From contig PAPB01000037.1 of the NCBI GenBank assembly GCA_002708715.1, forward strand, positions 51,803 to 115,802: DNA of 64,000 bases, in the 5' to 3' direction. Below, one piece after another: positions 34,224 through 42,499 of the stretch. The position numbers were made by a program, and so were the translations under genes. The notes below the pieces were generated by a model that was not told the DNA's origin, made no database searches, and was given only the letters and a program-made list of their open reading frames with translations. Every line of letters begins with the position of its first letter. The stretch's first letter is position 1. Source of the DNA: Fidelibacterota bacterium. Its GTDB lineage: Bacteria; Fidelibacterota; Marinisomatia; Marinisomatales; UBA1611.

Positions 34224-36107
34224 TTAAGATTTTGATTGTTTATAAAACCATATAATTGTAGCTATAATAGAGAATAAAGTAAGGCCTACAGATAGGTTGT
34301 GATCTATACCAAAATCAATATTTTTTAAACCTGCTCCTGCAAAAAAAGCAAGTAAGATTCCCATAAGTGACTCTCCTGCAATTAAGCCTGAAGAAAGAAG
34401 AATACCGTTATCTGTAATTTTTTCGGAAATATTTTTTGACTCTATAATGTAAGCTATGATACCTCCAATTAAAATTGGTGTAGAAAGTCCAAATGGAAGA
34501 TACATTCCAACAGCAACGGGCATTAAGTGTAGTCGAAATGAGGTGTTATTTTGTTCAAGAAAGTAATCAACTATCAGTAGTATTACTCCTATTATTGCGC
34601 CAATAAATACCATATCCCAAGGAAGAGAACCATCGCCGAAAAAACCATTTGCAAGGCTTGCAAATAGACCTGCCTGAGGAGCTGATAACTCTCTCCCTCC
34701 AATACCACCAGGTGTATTCTCATGCAATAGTTGCATAATCGGTGCCATTACTAAAGAAGCAACTGCAACCCCAATAATTTGCATTATTTGTTGTTTATAT
34801 GGTGTCGCTCCTACAATCTGACCTGTTTTTAAATCATTGCAAACATCGCCGGATGTACAGGCAGCACAACATACTATAGCAGCGACACCAAGTGTTGCCA
34901 CCATTCCTTCAGTACCTGAAAAACCAAAAATATAAAGAAGTCCACCTGTAAACAATACAGCAGTTATTGTCATTCCAGAAACAGGTGAATTAGAATTACC
35001 AACTAATCCAACTATATAAGACGCAACAGCGGTAAAAAAGAAAGCCATGACAATCATAATTAAGGTTGTGAATGCTGCTATGGCTAAATTATTTGTTAAA
35101 TAAAAGTACACTCCTCCAATTAAAATAATTATTATAAAAGATAAAATATTGATTGCTTTCGAGGATATACTGCGTCCATTAGACGGAATATTATCTTGTT
35201 GTAATTTATTTTGACTTGTTCGTAAAACTTTAATTGCATCTCTTAAGCCTTTTCGAACTTTATAAATTGAAGAAATGCCACCTATAACCATTGTGCCTAC
35301 ACCGATATATCTAATTTTAGTTGACCAGATTTCCCATGCCCCTTCTAAGGGGTTCTTAACGAATTCTAGACCATTGCCTAAAAGAGGAATTCCTATTAAC
35401 CAGCCTATAGAGCCACCTATAAAGATTAGTACTGCGACATTAAGTCGTACAATATATCCAACTGCTAAAAGAGCGGGTGAAATATCTCCTCCGAAAAAAA
35501 ATATTTTATTTCCATGTAAGGTTGCAATTTCTAGTGCTCCTTTTAGGATTCCAGCAAATGAAATTAAACCTTTAAATAAAGCCCCAATTATAGCACCTTT
35601 TATTACAGAAATTGCTTGTTTAGGATCTCCTGTGTCCTGTCCAGCTTCAAGTACAGACGCGCAGGCTAAACCTTCTGGATATTCAAGGTTGCTTTCATTA
35701 GAGACAATGAATACTTGTCTCATGGGGATCATGAATAAAATTCCTAATAGCCCGCCAGTAAATGCGATTATAGTAGTAAGCAGCATATCAAATTCTTGCC
35801 ATATTCCGATCAGGATTAGTGCAGGCATCGTAAAAATAATACCTGCCGCAAGAGATTCTCCAGCAGAAGCAGCAGTTTGAATTTGATTTGCTTCAAGGAT
35901 TGACCCTGGTTTTGATTTTTTATTAAAAACCCTTATGTATTTAAGTACAAGCATACCAATAACAGCTGCGGGGATTGATGCAGAAACCGTCATCCCAGCT
36001 TTTAACCCAAGGTATACGTTTGCAGAGCCCATAACTATAGATAAAACTATACCAAGTAAAATCACTCTTAAATTGAGTTCAGGTATTATATTTAATTCTT
36101 TTGACAT
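34224..36107 (-). CDS. OPT family oligopeptide transporter
   Basis: A polytopic inner-membrane transporter of 627 residues in the oligopeptide transporter (OPT) family, which imports small peptides or metal-chelate complexes driven by protons. ANVYLGLKAGMTVSASIPAAVIGM near the N-terminus and NEYPEGLACASVLEAGQ-type sequence (ESNLEYPEGLACASVL) are family hallmarks. About fifteen hydrophobic segments follow. The ATG at 36107 was chosen because a GAGGG ribosome-binding site lies just upstream and family homology starts there. The frame itself is open about 80 bases further back. It is transcribed divergently from the TPP-riboswitch-controlled receptor. Confidence 0.88.
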   Translation of the reverse strand: MSKELNIIPELNLRVILLGIVLSIVMGSANVYLGLKAGMTVSASIPAAVIGMLVLKYIRVFNKKSKPGSILEANQIQTAASAGESLAAGIIFTMPALILIGIWQEFDMLLTTIIAFTGGLLGILFMIPMRQVFIVSNESNLEYPEGLACASVLEAGQDTGDPKQAISVIKGAIIGALFKGLISFAGILKGALEIATLHGNKIFFFGGDISPALLAVGYIVRLNVAVLIFIGGSIGWLIGIPLLGNGLEFVKNPLEGAWEIWSTKIRYIGVGTMVIGGISSIYKVRKGLRDAIKVLRTSQNKLQQDNIPSNGRSISSKAINILSFIIIILIGGVYFYLTNNLAIAAFTTLIMIVMAFFFTAVASYIVGLVGNSNSPVSGMTITAVLFTGGLLYIFGFSGTEGMVATLGVAAIVCCAACTSGDVCNDLKTGQIVGATPYKQQIMQIIGVAVASLVMAPIMQLLHENTPGGIGGRELSAPQAGLFASLANGFFGDGSLPWDMVFIGAIIGVILLIVDYFLEQNNTSFRLHLMPVAVGMYLPFGLSTPILIGGIIAYIIESKNISEKITDNGILLSSGLIAGESLMGILLAFFAGAGLKNIDFGIDHNLSVGLTLFSIIATIIWFYKQSKS

Positions 36108-36164
36108 TTTTCCCTCAACTAAAATCCCTGTAAGGTAATGATTTATATTATTTAAAAAAATGTA

Positions 36165-36194
36165 AAGACATACTTTTATTATTAACAATATAAT
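36165..36194 (+). promoter_or_regulatory. Candidate sigma-70-type promoter for the TPP riboswitch transcript
   Basis: A perfect TATAAT at 36189-36194 is preceded, 18 bp upstream, by AAGACA (36165-36170), which matches the -35 consensus at four of six positions. Transcription would start about 10 bp before the riboswitch aptamer. The candidate is placed by eye in AT-rich DNA. Confidence 0.4.
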
Positions 36195-36210
36195 TTTTAA
36201 TTTATGTTAT

Positions 36211-36294
36211 CAGTAGGGGTGCTGTTTTGAACCAGATCAAACGGCTGAGAATAAACCCATTAACCTGATCTGGATAATACCAGCGTAGGGAGTC
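36211..36294 (+). promoter_or_regulatory. TPP riboswitch (THI element)
   Basis: A thiamin pyrophosphate aptamer with the conserved core in order: AGGGGTGC, CTGAGA, ACCC, ACCTGATCTGGATAATACCAGCG and TAGGGAG. P2 is formed by GGGGT with ACCC, a variable P3 arm by CTGTTTTGA with TCAAACGG, P5 by CTGG with CCAG, and P4 by CCT with AGG. The receptor gene's TTG start is only four bases after its end. The AGGGAG that should serve as the ribosome-binding site is part of the conserved 3' strand, so ligand binding probably blocks translation directly. Confidence 0.95.
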
Positions 36295-36298
36295 AATC

Positions 36299-38617
36299 TT
36301 GAAACTAATTTACTTTCTTATTATTTCTCAAATTTTTGCAGTGACGTTACAATCTCAAATTACTGGGATTGTTTTAGATTATAAAAATAATAATCCCATT
36401 GCAAATGTTAATATTAAATCTGATAAAATAGGTACTTCAACTGATACATTAGGTAGATTTTTTATCGATATACCAGTAGGGAGACAATTAGAATTTTCAC
36501 ATATAGGTTATGAAACAAAAGTAGTATCGGGATATGATGGTTTAGAAATTAAATTGTTTCAGAATATAATAAAATGGAATCAAATCACAGTTAAATCAAA
36601 TCTTAAAGAAGAAGATTATGGTGAATCTGTCGCCAGCATAACTATATTTGAAAATCAAGAAATTAAAGAGTCAAATGCAAATCATTTAGAATATCTGACC
36701 AATCAAATTTCTAATTTTAATTGGAGTGGTGGAACAAGCAGGCCTCGATATTTTCAAATTAGAGGCTTAGGTGGGAATAGCCATTATTTTGGAGAAGGCC
36801 CTCCTAATTTTTCGGTAGGTTTTATTTTAGACGATATAAATCTAAGTGGTATGGGTATGTTAGGTAATACATTTGACATCGAGCAAATTGAAGTTCACAA
36901 AGGTCCTCAATCATCAGTCTTTGGAAGCAATGCTATTGCAGGACTAATTTCTTTAAGATCTAAACCTATTACTGATAATTTCCAATCTGGTTTTTCAATT
37001 AGTCTTGGAGATGATTCTCATAAAGCTGTAAAAGGTTTTCAAAATATAAAAATTTCTAATTTTTTAAAGGTAAGATATATTATTGATTATAATTACAGGG
37101 ACGGTTTTAGGAATAATATCTTAAATGGAATGATAGATAGTAATCGTAAAAAAGAACTATTTTCTAGATTAAAAGTAGAATTTCATCCGATTGATCAAGT
37201 TAGAATTTTAGGAACTTATATCAACGCGAACCTAGATAACAGGTATGATGTCTGGTCACCTGATAATAACGAACAATTTGAAACTTATACAGATAGTCTT
37301 GGTGAAGATAGTCAAAAAACTCAAGGTTTTTCTTTACGATCAAAAATGAAAATTAATGAGGATTTTAATTTATTGTTTATATCAACTAGATCAAATACTC
37401 AGCTTGTTCATGCATACGATGGGGACTGGGCAAATGATTCTTATTGGTTAGACGAACATCAATTTGATCCAGATAGTACAGGTTATAATTATAGTTTTTA
37501 TGAAAAAAATAAGCGCAGTAGGCATAATGACTCTCAAGAATTGAGATTGAGTTTTAAAAATTTAGTGACAGGATTTTATTTTAACAATTTATCTGAGAAA
37601 GATGATGCGATTGGTTACCTTTTTGGTGGATTAGGAGATCAAGCTGATGGTAGATATGATTTCAAAGCGTATGCTGGTTATTTTCAAATACATCATAATG
37701 TAGCAAAAAAATTAAAAGTAATGTTTAATTATCGTCTGGAAAAAAATATGTATAAATATGTTGGCAATACATATGATAATTACTACGGTGATGATTTGCC
37801 TTTGGTTAATTATGAATCAGAAAACACGATGATGGGTTATAAAGGCTCATTATTGTATGCTTTAAGTGATAATAGTAATTCTTATTTTTCTTACGCCAAA
37901 GGGTTTAAAGCTGGAGGGGTTAATCAAGAACCAAATTTAAATGAATTTGAACGAATATTTGATCCTGAATTTTTGACAAATATTGAAATTGGAATAAAAA
38001 CAATTATGAATAATTTTGGATATGTTATTAATGCATTTTTTGGAAACCGAAATAATCAACAAGTTACAATATCAAAACAGAGGAATGTCGGCGATCCAAA
38101 TAGCTTTTATTTTTACACTGCTAATTCTACATCTGGTTATATAAGGGGCTTAGAAATGGATTTAAATTATATATTAGGATCAAACTTTACATTCCAATCT
38201 ACATTCGGTATTCTAGATACGTATGTAGAAAATTTTGAATATGAATTGATAGAAAATGTGAAAACTAGAGCAGGTGATAGGGAAACTGCGATGGCTCCGA
38301 AATATACTGCTTCATTTGGGTTGAAATTTGAAAAAATGGATTACTATTTTTTAACTAGTGCTTCTTACAAGAGCAAATATTATTATTCAGATAGTCATAA
38401 TAAAAGATCAAGTGCATATACATTAACAAATATAACTATTGGGAAAAAAATAAAAGATTTTAATCTCAATTTTTGGGTGAGAAATATTTTTGATGTAAAA
38501 TATACAATCAGGGGATTTTATTTTGGTTTAATACCTGAAGAAGATTATCCAAATCAATTATTCGAAAGCTATGGAAACCCAAGGCATTTTGGTATTACAT
38601 TAGATTATGGATTGTAG
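36299..38617 (+). CDS. TonB-dependent outer-membrane receptor under TPP riboswitch control
   Basis: A 772-residue outer-membrane receptor. A signal peptide (about 1-19) is followed by a carboxypeptidase-regulatory-like domain (ITGIVLDYKNNNPIANVNI to HIGYETKVV, about 21-85). Next come the plug domain, with FQIRGLGGNSHYFG, GFILDDINL and IEVHKGPQSSVFGSNAIAGLISLRSKP, and then a beta barrel ending in an aromatic-rich strand. The direct TPP riboswitch in its leader implies import of thiamin, a phosphorylated form, or a thiamin precursor, repressed when intracellular TPP is high. The start is TTG, with AGGGAG six bases upstream. No inner-membrane thiamin transporter adjoins it; the divergent neighbour is an OPT transporter. 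Confidence 0.9.
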   Translation: MKLIYFLIISQIFAVTLQSQITGIVLDYKNNNPIANVNIKSDKIGTSTDTLGRFFIDIPVGRQLEFSHIGYETKVVSGYDGLEIKLFQNIIKWNQITVKSNLKEEDYGESVASITIFENQEIKESNANHLEYLTNQISNFNWSGGTSRPRYFQIRGLGGNSHYFGEGPPNFSVGFILDDINLSGMGMLGNTFDIEQIEVHKGPQSSVFGSNAIAGLISLRSKPITDNFQSGFSISLGDDSHKAVKGFQNIKISNFLKVRYIIDYNYRDGFRNNILNGMIDSNRKKELFSRLKVEFHPIDQVRILGTYINANLDNRYDVWSPDNNEQFETYTDSLGEDSQKTQGFSLRSKMKINEDFNLLFISTRSNTQLVHAYDGDWANDSYWLDEHQFDPDSTGYNYSFYEKNKRSRHNDSQELRLSFKNLVTGFYFNNLSEKDDAIGYLFGGLGDQADGRYDFKAYAGYFQIHHNVAKKLKVMFNYRLEKNMYKYVGNTYDNYYGDDLPLVNYESENTMMGYKGSLLYALSDNSNSYFSYAKGFKAGGVNQEPNLNEFERIFDPEFLTNIEIGIKTIMNNFGYVINAFFGNRNNQQVTISKQRNVGDPNSFYFYTANSTSGYIRGLEMDLNYILGSNFTFQSTFGILDTYVENFEYELIENVKTRAGDRETAMAPKYTASFGLKFEKMDYYFLTSASYKSKYYYSDSHNKRSSAYTLTNITIGKKIKDFNLNFWVRNIFDVKYTIRGFYFGLIPEEDYPNQLFESYGNPRHFGITLDYGL

Positions 38618-38692
38618 ATTGGCAATGATTTCAAAATTTCTATTTTATATAAATATTCTTAATTTTTTTATCGGTTATATTGATCAATAATT

Positions 38693-40012
38693 ATGTTTAG
38701 CCATATTACAGAAAAATTTGAAGATATTTTTCGAAATGTTCGCGGTCTTGGAAAAATAACTGATGCAAACATTAAGGAAACTTCCCGGCAGGTTCGCAAG
38801 ACTTTGATTGATGCAGATGTTAATTTTAAAGTTGTTAAGTCATTTATTGCAGAAATTGAGCAGAAAGCACAGGGAACAAAGATAATAAAATCTGTAAAAC
38901 CTGGCCAGCAATTTGTAAAAATTATTCGTGATGAACTGATATCATTGCTCGGCGAAAAATCAAATGAATTAGATTTTAAAAATTGCCCATCAGTAATTTT
39001 GCTAGCTGGCTTACAAGGTGTTGGAAAAACGACTACTGCAGGGAAATTAGCCAAGTTTTTAAAGAAAGCAGATAATTCTATAATGTTGGTTGCGGCAGAT
39101 GTTTATCGTCCTGCTGCTATTAAACAATTAACAAAAGTTGGTAAATCTGTAAACGTCAAAGTATTCACGGATAGTATAAAAGATCCTATAAAAATATGTA
39201 AAGATGCAATAATTAAAGCTCGTAAAAACAAAATTGATATTGTAATAATAGATACAGCAGGTAGACTCCATGTGGATGAGAAAATGATGCAAGAAGTTCG
39301 TGAAATAGCTAATTGTAGTAGTCCTAATGAAATACTTTTTGTGGCTGATGGAATGTCGGGTCAAGATGCTGTTAAATCAGCAAAATTATTTCATGAGGCT
39401 ATACCACTTACAGGAACTATCTTAACAAAAATGGATGGTGATAACCGTGGTGGTGCAGCAATATCAATAACAAGGGTTACAGGTGTTCCAATAAAATTCA
39501 TTGGAATTTCGGAAAATATAGATGGATTAGAAGTCTTCGATCCAAAAAAAATTGCAGATAGGATTCTTGGTTTTGGTGACATTGTTTCACTTGTGGAAAA
39601 AGCTCAAAATGTAATTGATAAAGATATAACAAATAAATTAAATAAAAAGATTAAATCAAATAAATTTGATCTAGACGATTTTAAAATTCAATTACAACAA
39701 ATAAGAAAAATGGGATCATTATCTGGAATAATTGGGATGATGCCTGGCATTAATTCGAAAGTTATAAAAAAAATGAATATGGATGATAAACAAATAATTT
39801 GGACGGAAGCTATTATTAATTCAATGAATAATAGAGAAAGAAAAAACCCAAATATTATTGATGGTAGTCGTAGATTAAGGATCGCAAAAGGTAGCGGACG
39901 TCCTGTACAGGATGTCAATACATTACTAAAACAATTTATTCAAATGAAAAAAATGATGAAAAAAATGAAAAATATAAAAAATTTGAATTTTCCTATGTTT
40001 GGAAAATATTAA
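38693..40012 (+). CDS. ffh: Signal recognition particle protein Ffh (SRP54)
   Basis: The GTPase of the signal recognition particle, 439 residues. The N domain is followed by the G domain with the P-loop GLQGVGKTTT (106-115), DTAGRLH and TKMDGD. The methionine-rich M domain contains MGSLSGIIGMMPG and a C-terminal Met/Lys-rich helix (MKKMMKKMKNI) that binds 4.5S RNA. It binds signal sequences as they emerge from the ribosome and delivers the complex to FtsY. It begins the ffh-rpsP-khpA-rimM-trmD-rplS operon and sits 17 bp before the ribosomal protein S16 gene. Length and motifs are normal. Confidence 0.97.
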   Translation: MFSHITEKFEDIFRNVRGLGKITDANIKETSRQVRKTLIDADVNFKVVKSFIAEIEQKAQGTKIIKSVKPGQQFVKIIRDELISLLGEKSNELDFKNCPSVILLAGLQGVGKTTTAGKLAKFLKKADNSIMLVAADVYRPAAIKQLTKVGKSVNVKVFTDSIKDPIKICKDAIIKARKNKIDIVIIDTAGRLHVDEKMMQEVREIANCSSPNEILFVADGMSGQDAVKSAKLFHEAIPLTGTILTKMDGDNRGGAAISITRVTGVPIKFIGISENIDGLEVFDPKKIADRILGFGDIVSLVEKAQNVIDKDITNKLNKKIKSNKFDLDDFKIQLQQIRKMGSLSGIIGMMPGINSKVIKKMNMDDKQIIWTEAIINSMNNRERKNPNIIDGSRRLRIAKGSGRPVQDVNTLLKQFIQMKKMMKKMKNIKNLNFPMFGKY

Positions 40013-40029
40013 TCTTAAAGGAGAGAATA

Positions 40030-40482
40030 TTGGCAACAAAAATCAGGTTAAAACGTATTGGAAGGAGAAATAGGCCTTTTTATAGAATGGTAGTGATGGA
40101 TTCAAGAAGTCGTCGTGATGGCGCTGCTATTGAAGAGTTAGGATGGTATAATCCAATTGACACTGATCACACTTTTTCATTAAAAGGGGAAAGGATACTA
40201 CATTGGTTAAATGATGGTGCTCAAGTTACAAATGCAGCCCATAAGTTATTGCGGCGTTCAGGTATTGCATATCATTGGCATTTAATTAATCAAGGCTTAG
40301 ATGTTTCCCAAATTGAAGTCGAGATGAAAAAATGGGAATTGAATCATGAAGAAGTTCTTAAAAAACGTTCTGAGAGTGCACAATTGCAATCACAGAAAAA
40401 AGATAAGAAAAAAATAGATTTAGACAATGCTGATAAGGTTGCTAATTTAGATTCTAAATCTTCCGCTGATGAGGAAGAGTAA
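40030..40482 (+). CDS. rpsP: 30S ribosomal protein S16, with extended C-terminus
   Basis: Ribosomal protein S16. The first 90 residues have the family blocks (KIRLKRIGRRNRPFYRMVVMDSRSRRDG and EELGWYNPI). The start is TTG, fixed by homology and by the AAAGGAGAG ribosome-binding site just before it. The usual length is about 80-90 residues, whereas this protein has 150. The extra tail is charged, first Lys-rich (QKKDKKKID) and then acidic (SSADEEE). Comparable charged tails occur in some FCB lineages. It lies between ffh and khpA in the standard operon order. Confidence 0.96.
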   Translation: MATKIRLKRIGRRNRPFYRMVVMDSRSRRDGAAIEELGWYNPIDTDHTFSLKGERILHWLNDGAQVTNAAHKLLRRSGIAYHWHLINQGLDVSQIEVEMKKWELNHEEVLKKRSESAQLQSQKKDKKKIDLDNADKVANLDSKSSADEEE

Positions 40483-40522
40483 AAATTTATAGTTAACTAT
40501 TATTAAGAAAATGGAGGATGCT

Positions 40523-40756
40523 ATGTTAGAGTTCATTGAACAAGCAATAAAACTACTTGTAGATAAACCAGATGAAGTAAAAGTTGATATTGTAGAAACA
40601 GAACAAAGACTTATCTACGAATTAACTGTTGGTGAAGGTGATTATGGTAAAGTAATTGGTAAGAGTGGTCGGAATATATCAGCCTTACGTACTCTTGTTT
40701 TTGCAATAAATGCAAAGCAAGGTGGTAAAAGAGCTAGATTAGATGTCATAGATTAA
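40523..40756 (+). CDS. khpA: KH-domain RNA-binding protein KhpA
   Basis: A 77-residue single-KH-domain RNA-binding protein (KhpA/YlqC). The type II KH core contains GDYGKVIGKSGRNISALRTLV with the GxxG loop, and the C-terminus is GGKRARLDVID. The start at 40523 was chosen over an ATG four codons earlier because GGAGG lies immediately upstream at the right distance, and the upstream ATG overlaps that ribosome-binding site. The family associates with small RNAs and influences cell division and translation in Firmicutes. Its place between rpsP and rimM is conserved across many phyla. Confidence 0.95.
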   Translation: MLEFIEQAIKLLVDKPDEVKVDIVETEQRLIYELTVGEGDYGKVIGKSGRNISALRTLVFAINAKQGGKRARLDVID

Positions 40757-40758
40757 AG

Positions 40759-41262
40759 TTGGGCAAGCCAATCCATCCAATTGCAAAAGTTACTGCTATC
40801 TCAGGCTTTAATGGTGATGTGCGTTTAAAACCATTATCTCGTTATTTTGATGAATATATTGGTGGAGTAGGATTGACTATAGGTTCCAATCCAGAAAATT
40901 CTAAATCTGTAAGTATTCAATTTGTAACTGGCCAAGGTAAGCGACGAAGATTTAAATTTCATGGTATAAATACACAAAAAACTGCAGAGGATATAGTTGG
41001 GAAAACTGTATATGTAGAGACTTCAAATGACGCTAATATTAACATGATTAGTAAAAATCTTATAGATTACAAAGTAGTCAATGAATTAGGAGATTTTATT
41101 GGAAACCTTATCGATGTTATGTGGTTACCAAATAATGATGCTTATATCATAAATAATGGAGAAAAGGAATTTCTAATTCCTATTATTCCTGAGGTTATTA
41201 AATGTCTTGATCATAAAGAACAAAAAATAATAATTAAAATGATGGATGGTTTATTAGATTGA
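40759..41262 (+). CDS. rimM: 16S rRNA processing protein RimM
   Basis: RimM, a ribosome maturation factor for the 30S head that works with protein S19, 167 residues. The N-terminal beta-barrel has IAKVTAISGFNGDVRLKPLSRYFDEY, a divergent form of the usual GxxGEV block. The C-terminal PRC-barrel half contains YKVVNELGDFIGNLIDVMWLPNNDAYIIN and EFLIPIIPEVIK. The start is TTG, two bases after the khpA stop. Position between khpA and trmD strongly supports the call. Its stop overlaps the trmD start (TTGA). Confidence 0.92.
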   Translation: MGKPIHPIAKVTAISGFNGDVRLKPLSRYFDEYIGGVGLTIGSNPENSKSVSIQFVTGQGKRRRFKFHGINTQKTAEDIVGKTVYVETSNDANINMISKNLIDYKVVNELGDFIGNLIDVMWLPNNDAYIINNGEKEFLIPIIPEVIKCLDHKEQKIIIKMMDGLLD

Positions 41263-41984
41263 TCCAAATCGCGATTGTTACTTCAGTTCCAAGTGTAATT
41301 GAAACACTTATAAAAGATAGTATATTAAAAAAGGCTATAGATAAAAAAGTTCTAAATTTAAAACTTTTGAACTTAAGAGATTATGGCATAGGCAAGTATA
41401 AGCAAATTGATGACACTCCATTTGGAGGAGGCGGAGGAATGGTTTTAATGCCTGAACCGCTATTTGATGCTATTGATGATGCAATGACATGGATGAAAGA
41501 GAAAGAAGATATCAGTGTCATTTTACCATCTCCATTAGGAAAAAAGTGGAATCAAGCAGTTGCTGAAAAGTTTAGCAAAAAAAAAAGCATTATATTAATT
41601 TGCGGTCGTTATAAAGGTTTAGATGAAAGGGTAATAAAAAAATATGTTACTGATCAATTTTCAATTGGTGATTTTATAATGACAAGTGGTGAGATACCTT
41701 CAATGATTTTTTTAGATAGTATAGTACGTTTAGTACCTGGTGCTCTAAATAATCTTGATTCAGTATTAAATGATTCATTCTCACACGAATTATTAGATTA
41801 CCCTCATTATACAAAACCAAGAGATTTTAGAAATACTGTTGTCCCAAGTGTATTACTTGGTGGTAATCATAAGCAAATTGATAAATGGAGAAATGATCAT
41901 AGAAAGAAACGGACTATTAATTATAGGCCTGATCTTTGGGAAAAATATATTAAAAAGAAAGAATCGGAGAAAAATAATGAATAA
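41259..41984 (+). CDS. trmD: tRNA (guanine-N1)-methyltransferase TrmD
   Basis: TrmD methylates G37 next to the anticodon of a subset of tRNAs, using SAM in an unusual knotted fold, and so prevents frameshifting. Visible blocks are [46 protein letters not shown] and [28 protein letters not shown], all characteristic. It has 241 residues, a normal length. The start is TTG, overlapping the rimM stop codon. The N-terminus reads [14 protein letters not shown] and lacks the usual leading Phe-Pro motif. Its final codons overlap rplS by 8 bp. Confidence 0.96.
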   Translation: MIQIAIVTSVPSVIETLIKDSILKKAIDKKVLNLKLLNLRDYGIGKYKQIDDTPFGGGGGMVLMPEPLFDAIDDAMTWMKEKEDISVILPSPLGKKWNQAVAEKFSKKKSIILICGRYKGLDERVIKKYVTDQFSIGDFIMTSGEIPSMIFLDSIVRLVPGALNNLDSVLNDSFSHELLDYPHYTKPRDFRNTVVPSVLLGGNHKQIDKWRNDHRKKRTINYRPDLWEKYIKKKESEKNNE

Positions 41985-42324
41985 AGTGCATGATGCGACA
42001 AGTAGTTACATAAAAGATAATATACCAGATTTTAGTTCTGGAGATTCTGTCGCAGTAGATGTTAAGGTTAGAGAAGGAAATAAAGAACGTATACAGAGGT
42101 TTGAAGGGGTTGTAATAGCTAGACATAGAAAAAATGGATTAGACGGTACTTTTACTGTAAGAAAAGTCACTAATGGTATTGGTGTAGAGAGGATCTTTCC
42201 TATCCAATCACCAATGATTGAAGCTATAAATGTCAAGCGACGCGGAAAGGTTCGTAGATCAAAACTTAATTATTTAAAAAATGTGACAGGATCTAAAGCA
42301 GCCAGGATAGAAGAAAAGAGATAA
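41977..42324 (+). CDS. rplS: 50S ribosomal protein L19
   Basis: L19, at the interface of the ribosomal subunits, 115 residues. The blocks [52 protein letters not shown] and [24 protein letters not shown] are unmistakable. The ATG at 41977 was chosen because homology begins there and a CGGAGA ribosome-binding site precedes it. The frame itself is open some 140 bases further back inside trmD. It is the last gene of the operon, followed by a strong terminator. Confidence 0.97.
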   Translation: MNKVHDATSSYIKDNIPDFSSGDSVAVDVKVREGNKERIQRFEGVVIARHRKNGLDGTFTVRKVTNGIGVERIFPIQSPMIEAINVKRRGKVRRSKLNYLKNVTGSKAARIEEKR

Positions 42325-42349
42325 TATATATTCTTCTATTAGAATTATT

Positions 42350-42384
42350 AGCCCCTCTGAAATAAATCAGTAGGGGCTTTTTTT
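42350..42384 (+). terminator. Rho-independent terminator after rplS
   Basis: AGCCCCT-CTGA, a six-base loop AATAAA, then TCAG-T-AGGGGCT, forms an 11-bp stem with one bulged T, followed at once by a run of seven T. It sits 25 bp after the rplS stop codon and ends the ffh-to-rplS operon. It is the only textbook terminator I found in the window. Confidence 0.92.
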
Positions 42385-42435
42385 ATTTTGTAAAACATGT
42401 TGATTTATTTAATTTTTTCTAACAATATGGTCTTA

Positions 42436-42441
42436 TATAAT
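42436..42441 (+). promoter_or_regulatory. Candidate -10 element for the selA operon
   Basis: A perfect TATAAT, 58 bases before the selA start codon and downstream of the rplS terminator, where a new promoter is expected. No good -35 hexamer is visible, only a T-rich stretch. Confidence 0.3.
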
Positions 42442-42499
42442 TTTATAAAATTTCAAATTTTTTAAATGAATAAAAATTTGTAATTCAGTTAGCTTTAAT

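Noticed and set aside
35275..35880. A 201-codon open frame on the + strand inside the OPT transporter
   Set aside because: It is antisense to a well-supported transporter gene, with no ribosome-binding site and no recognisable protein sequence; its length is explained by the codon bias of the real gene.
38668..39054. A 128-codon open frame on the - strand over the ffh start
   Set aside because: It is antisense to the conserved N and G domains of Ffh and has no plausible start or domain.
40511..40522. Upstream ATG for khpA
   Set aside because: It overlaps the GGAGG ribosome-binding site for the ATG at 40523, and KhpA homology starts at the later Met.
41839..41976. Longer N-terminus for ribosomal protein L19
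   Set aside because: Those codons are the out-of-frame end of trmD; L19 homology and the CGGAGA ribosome-binding site place the start at 41977.
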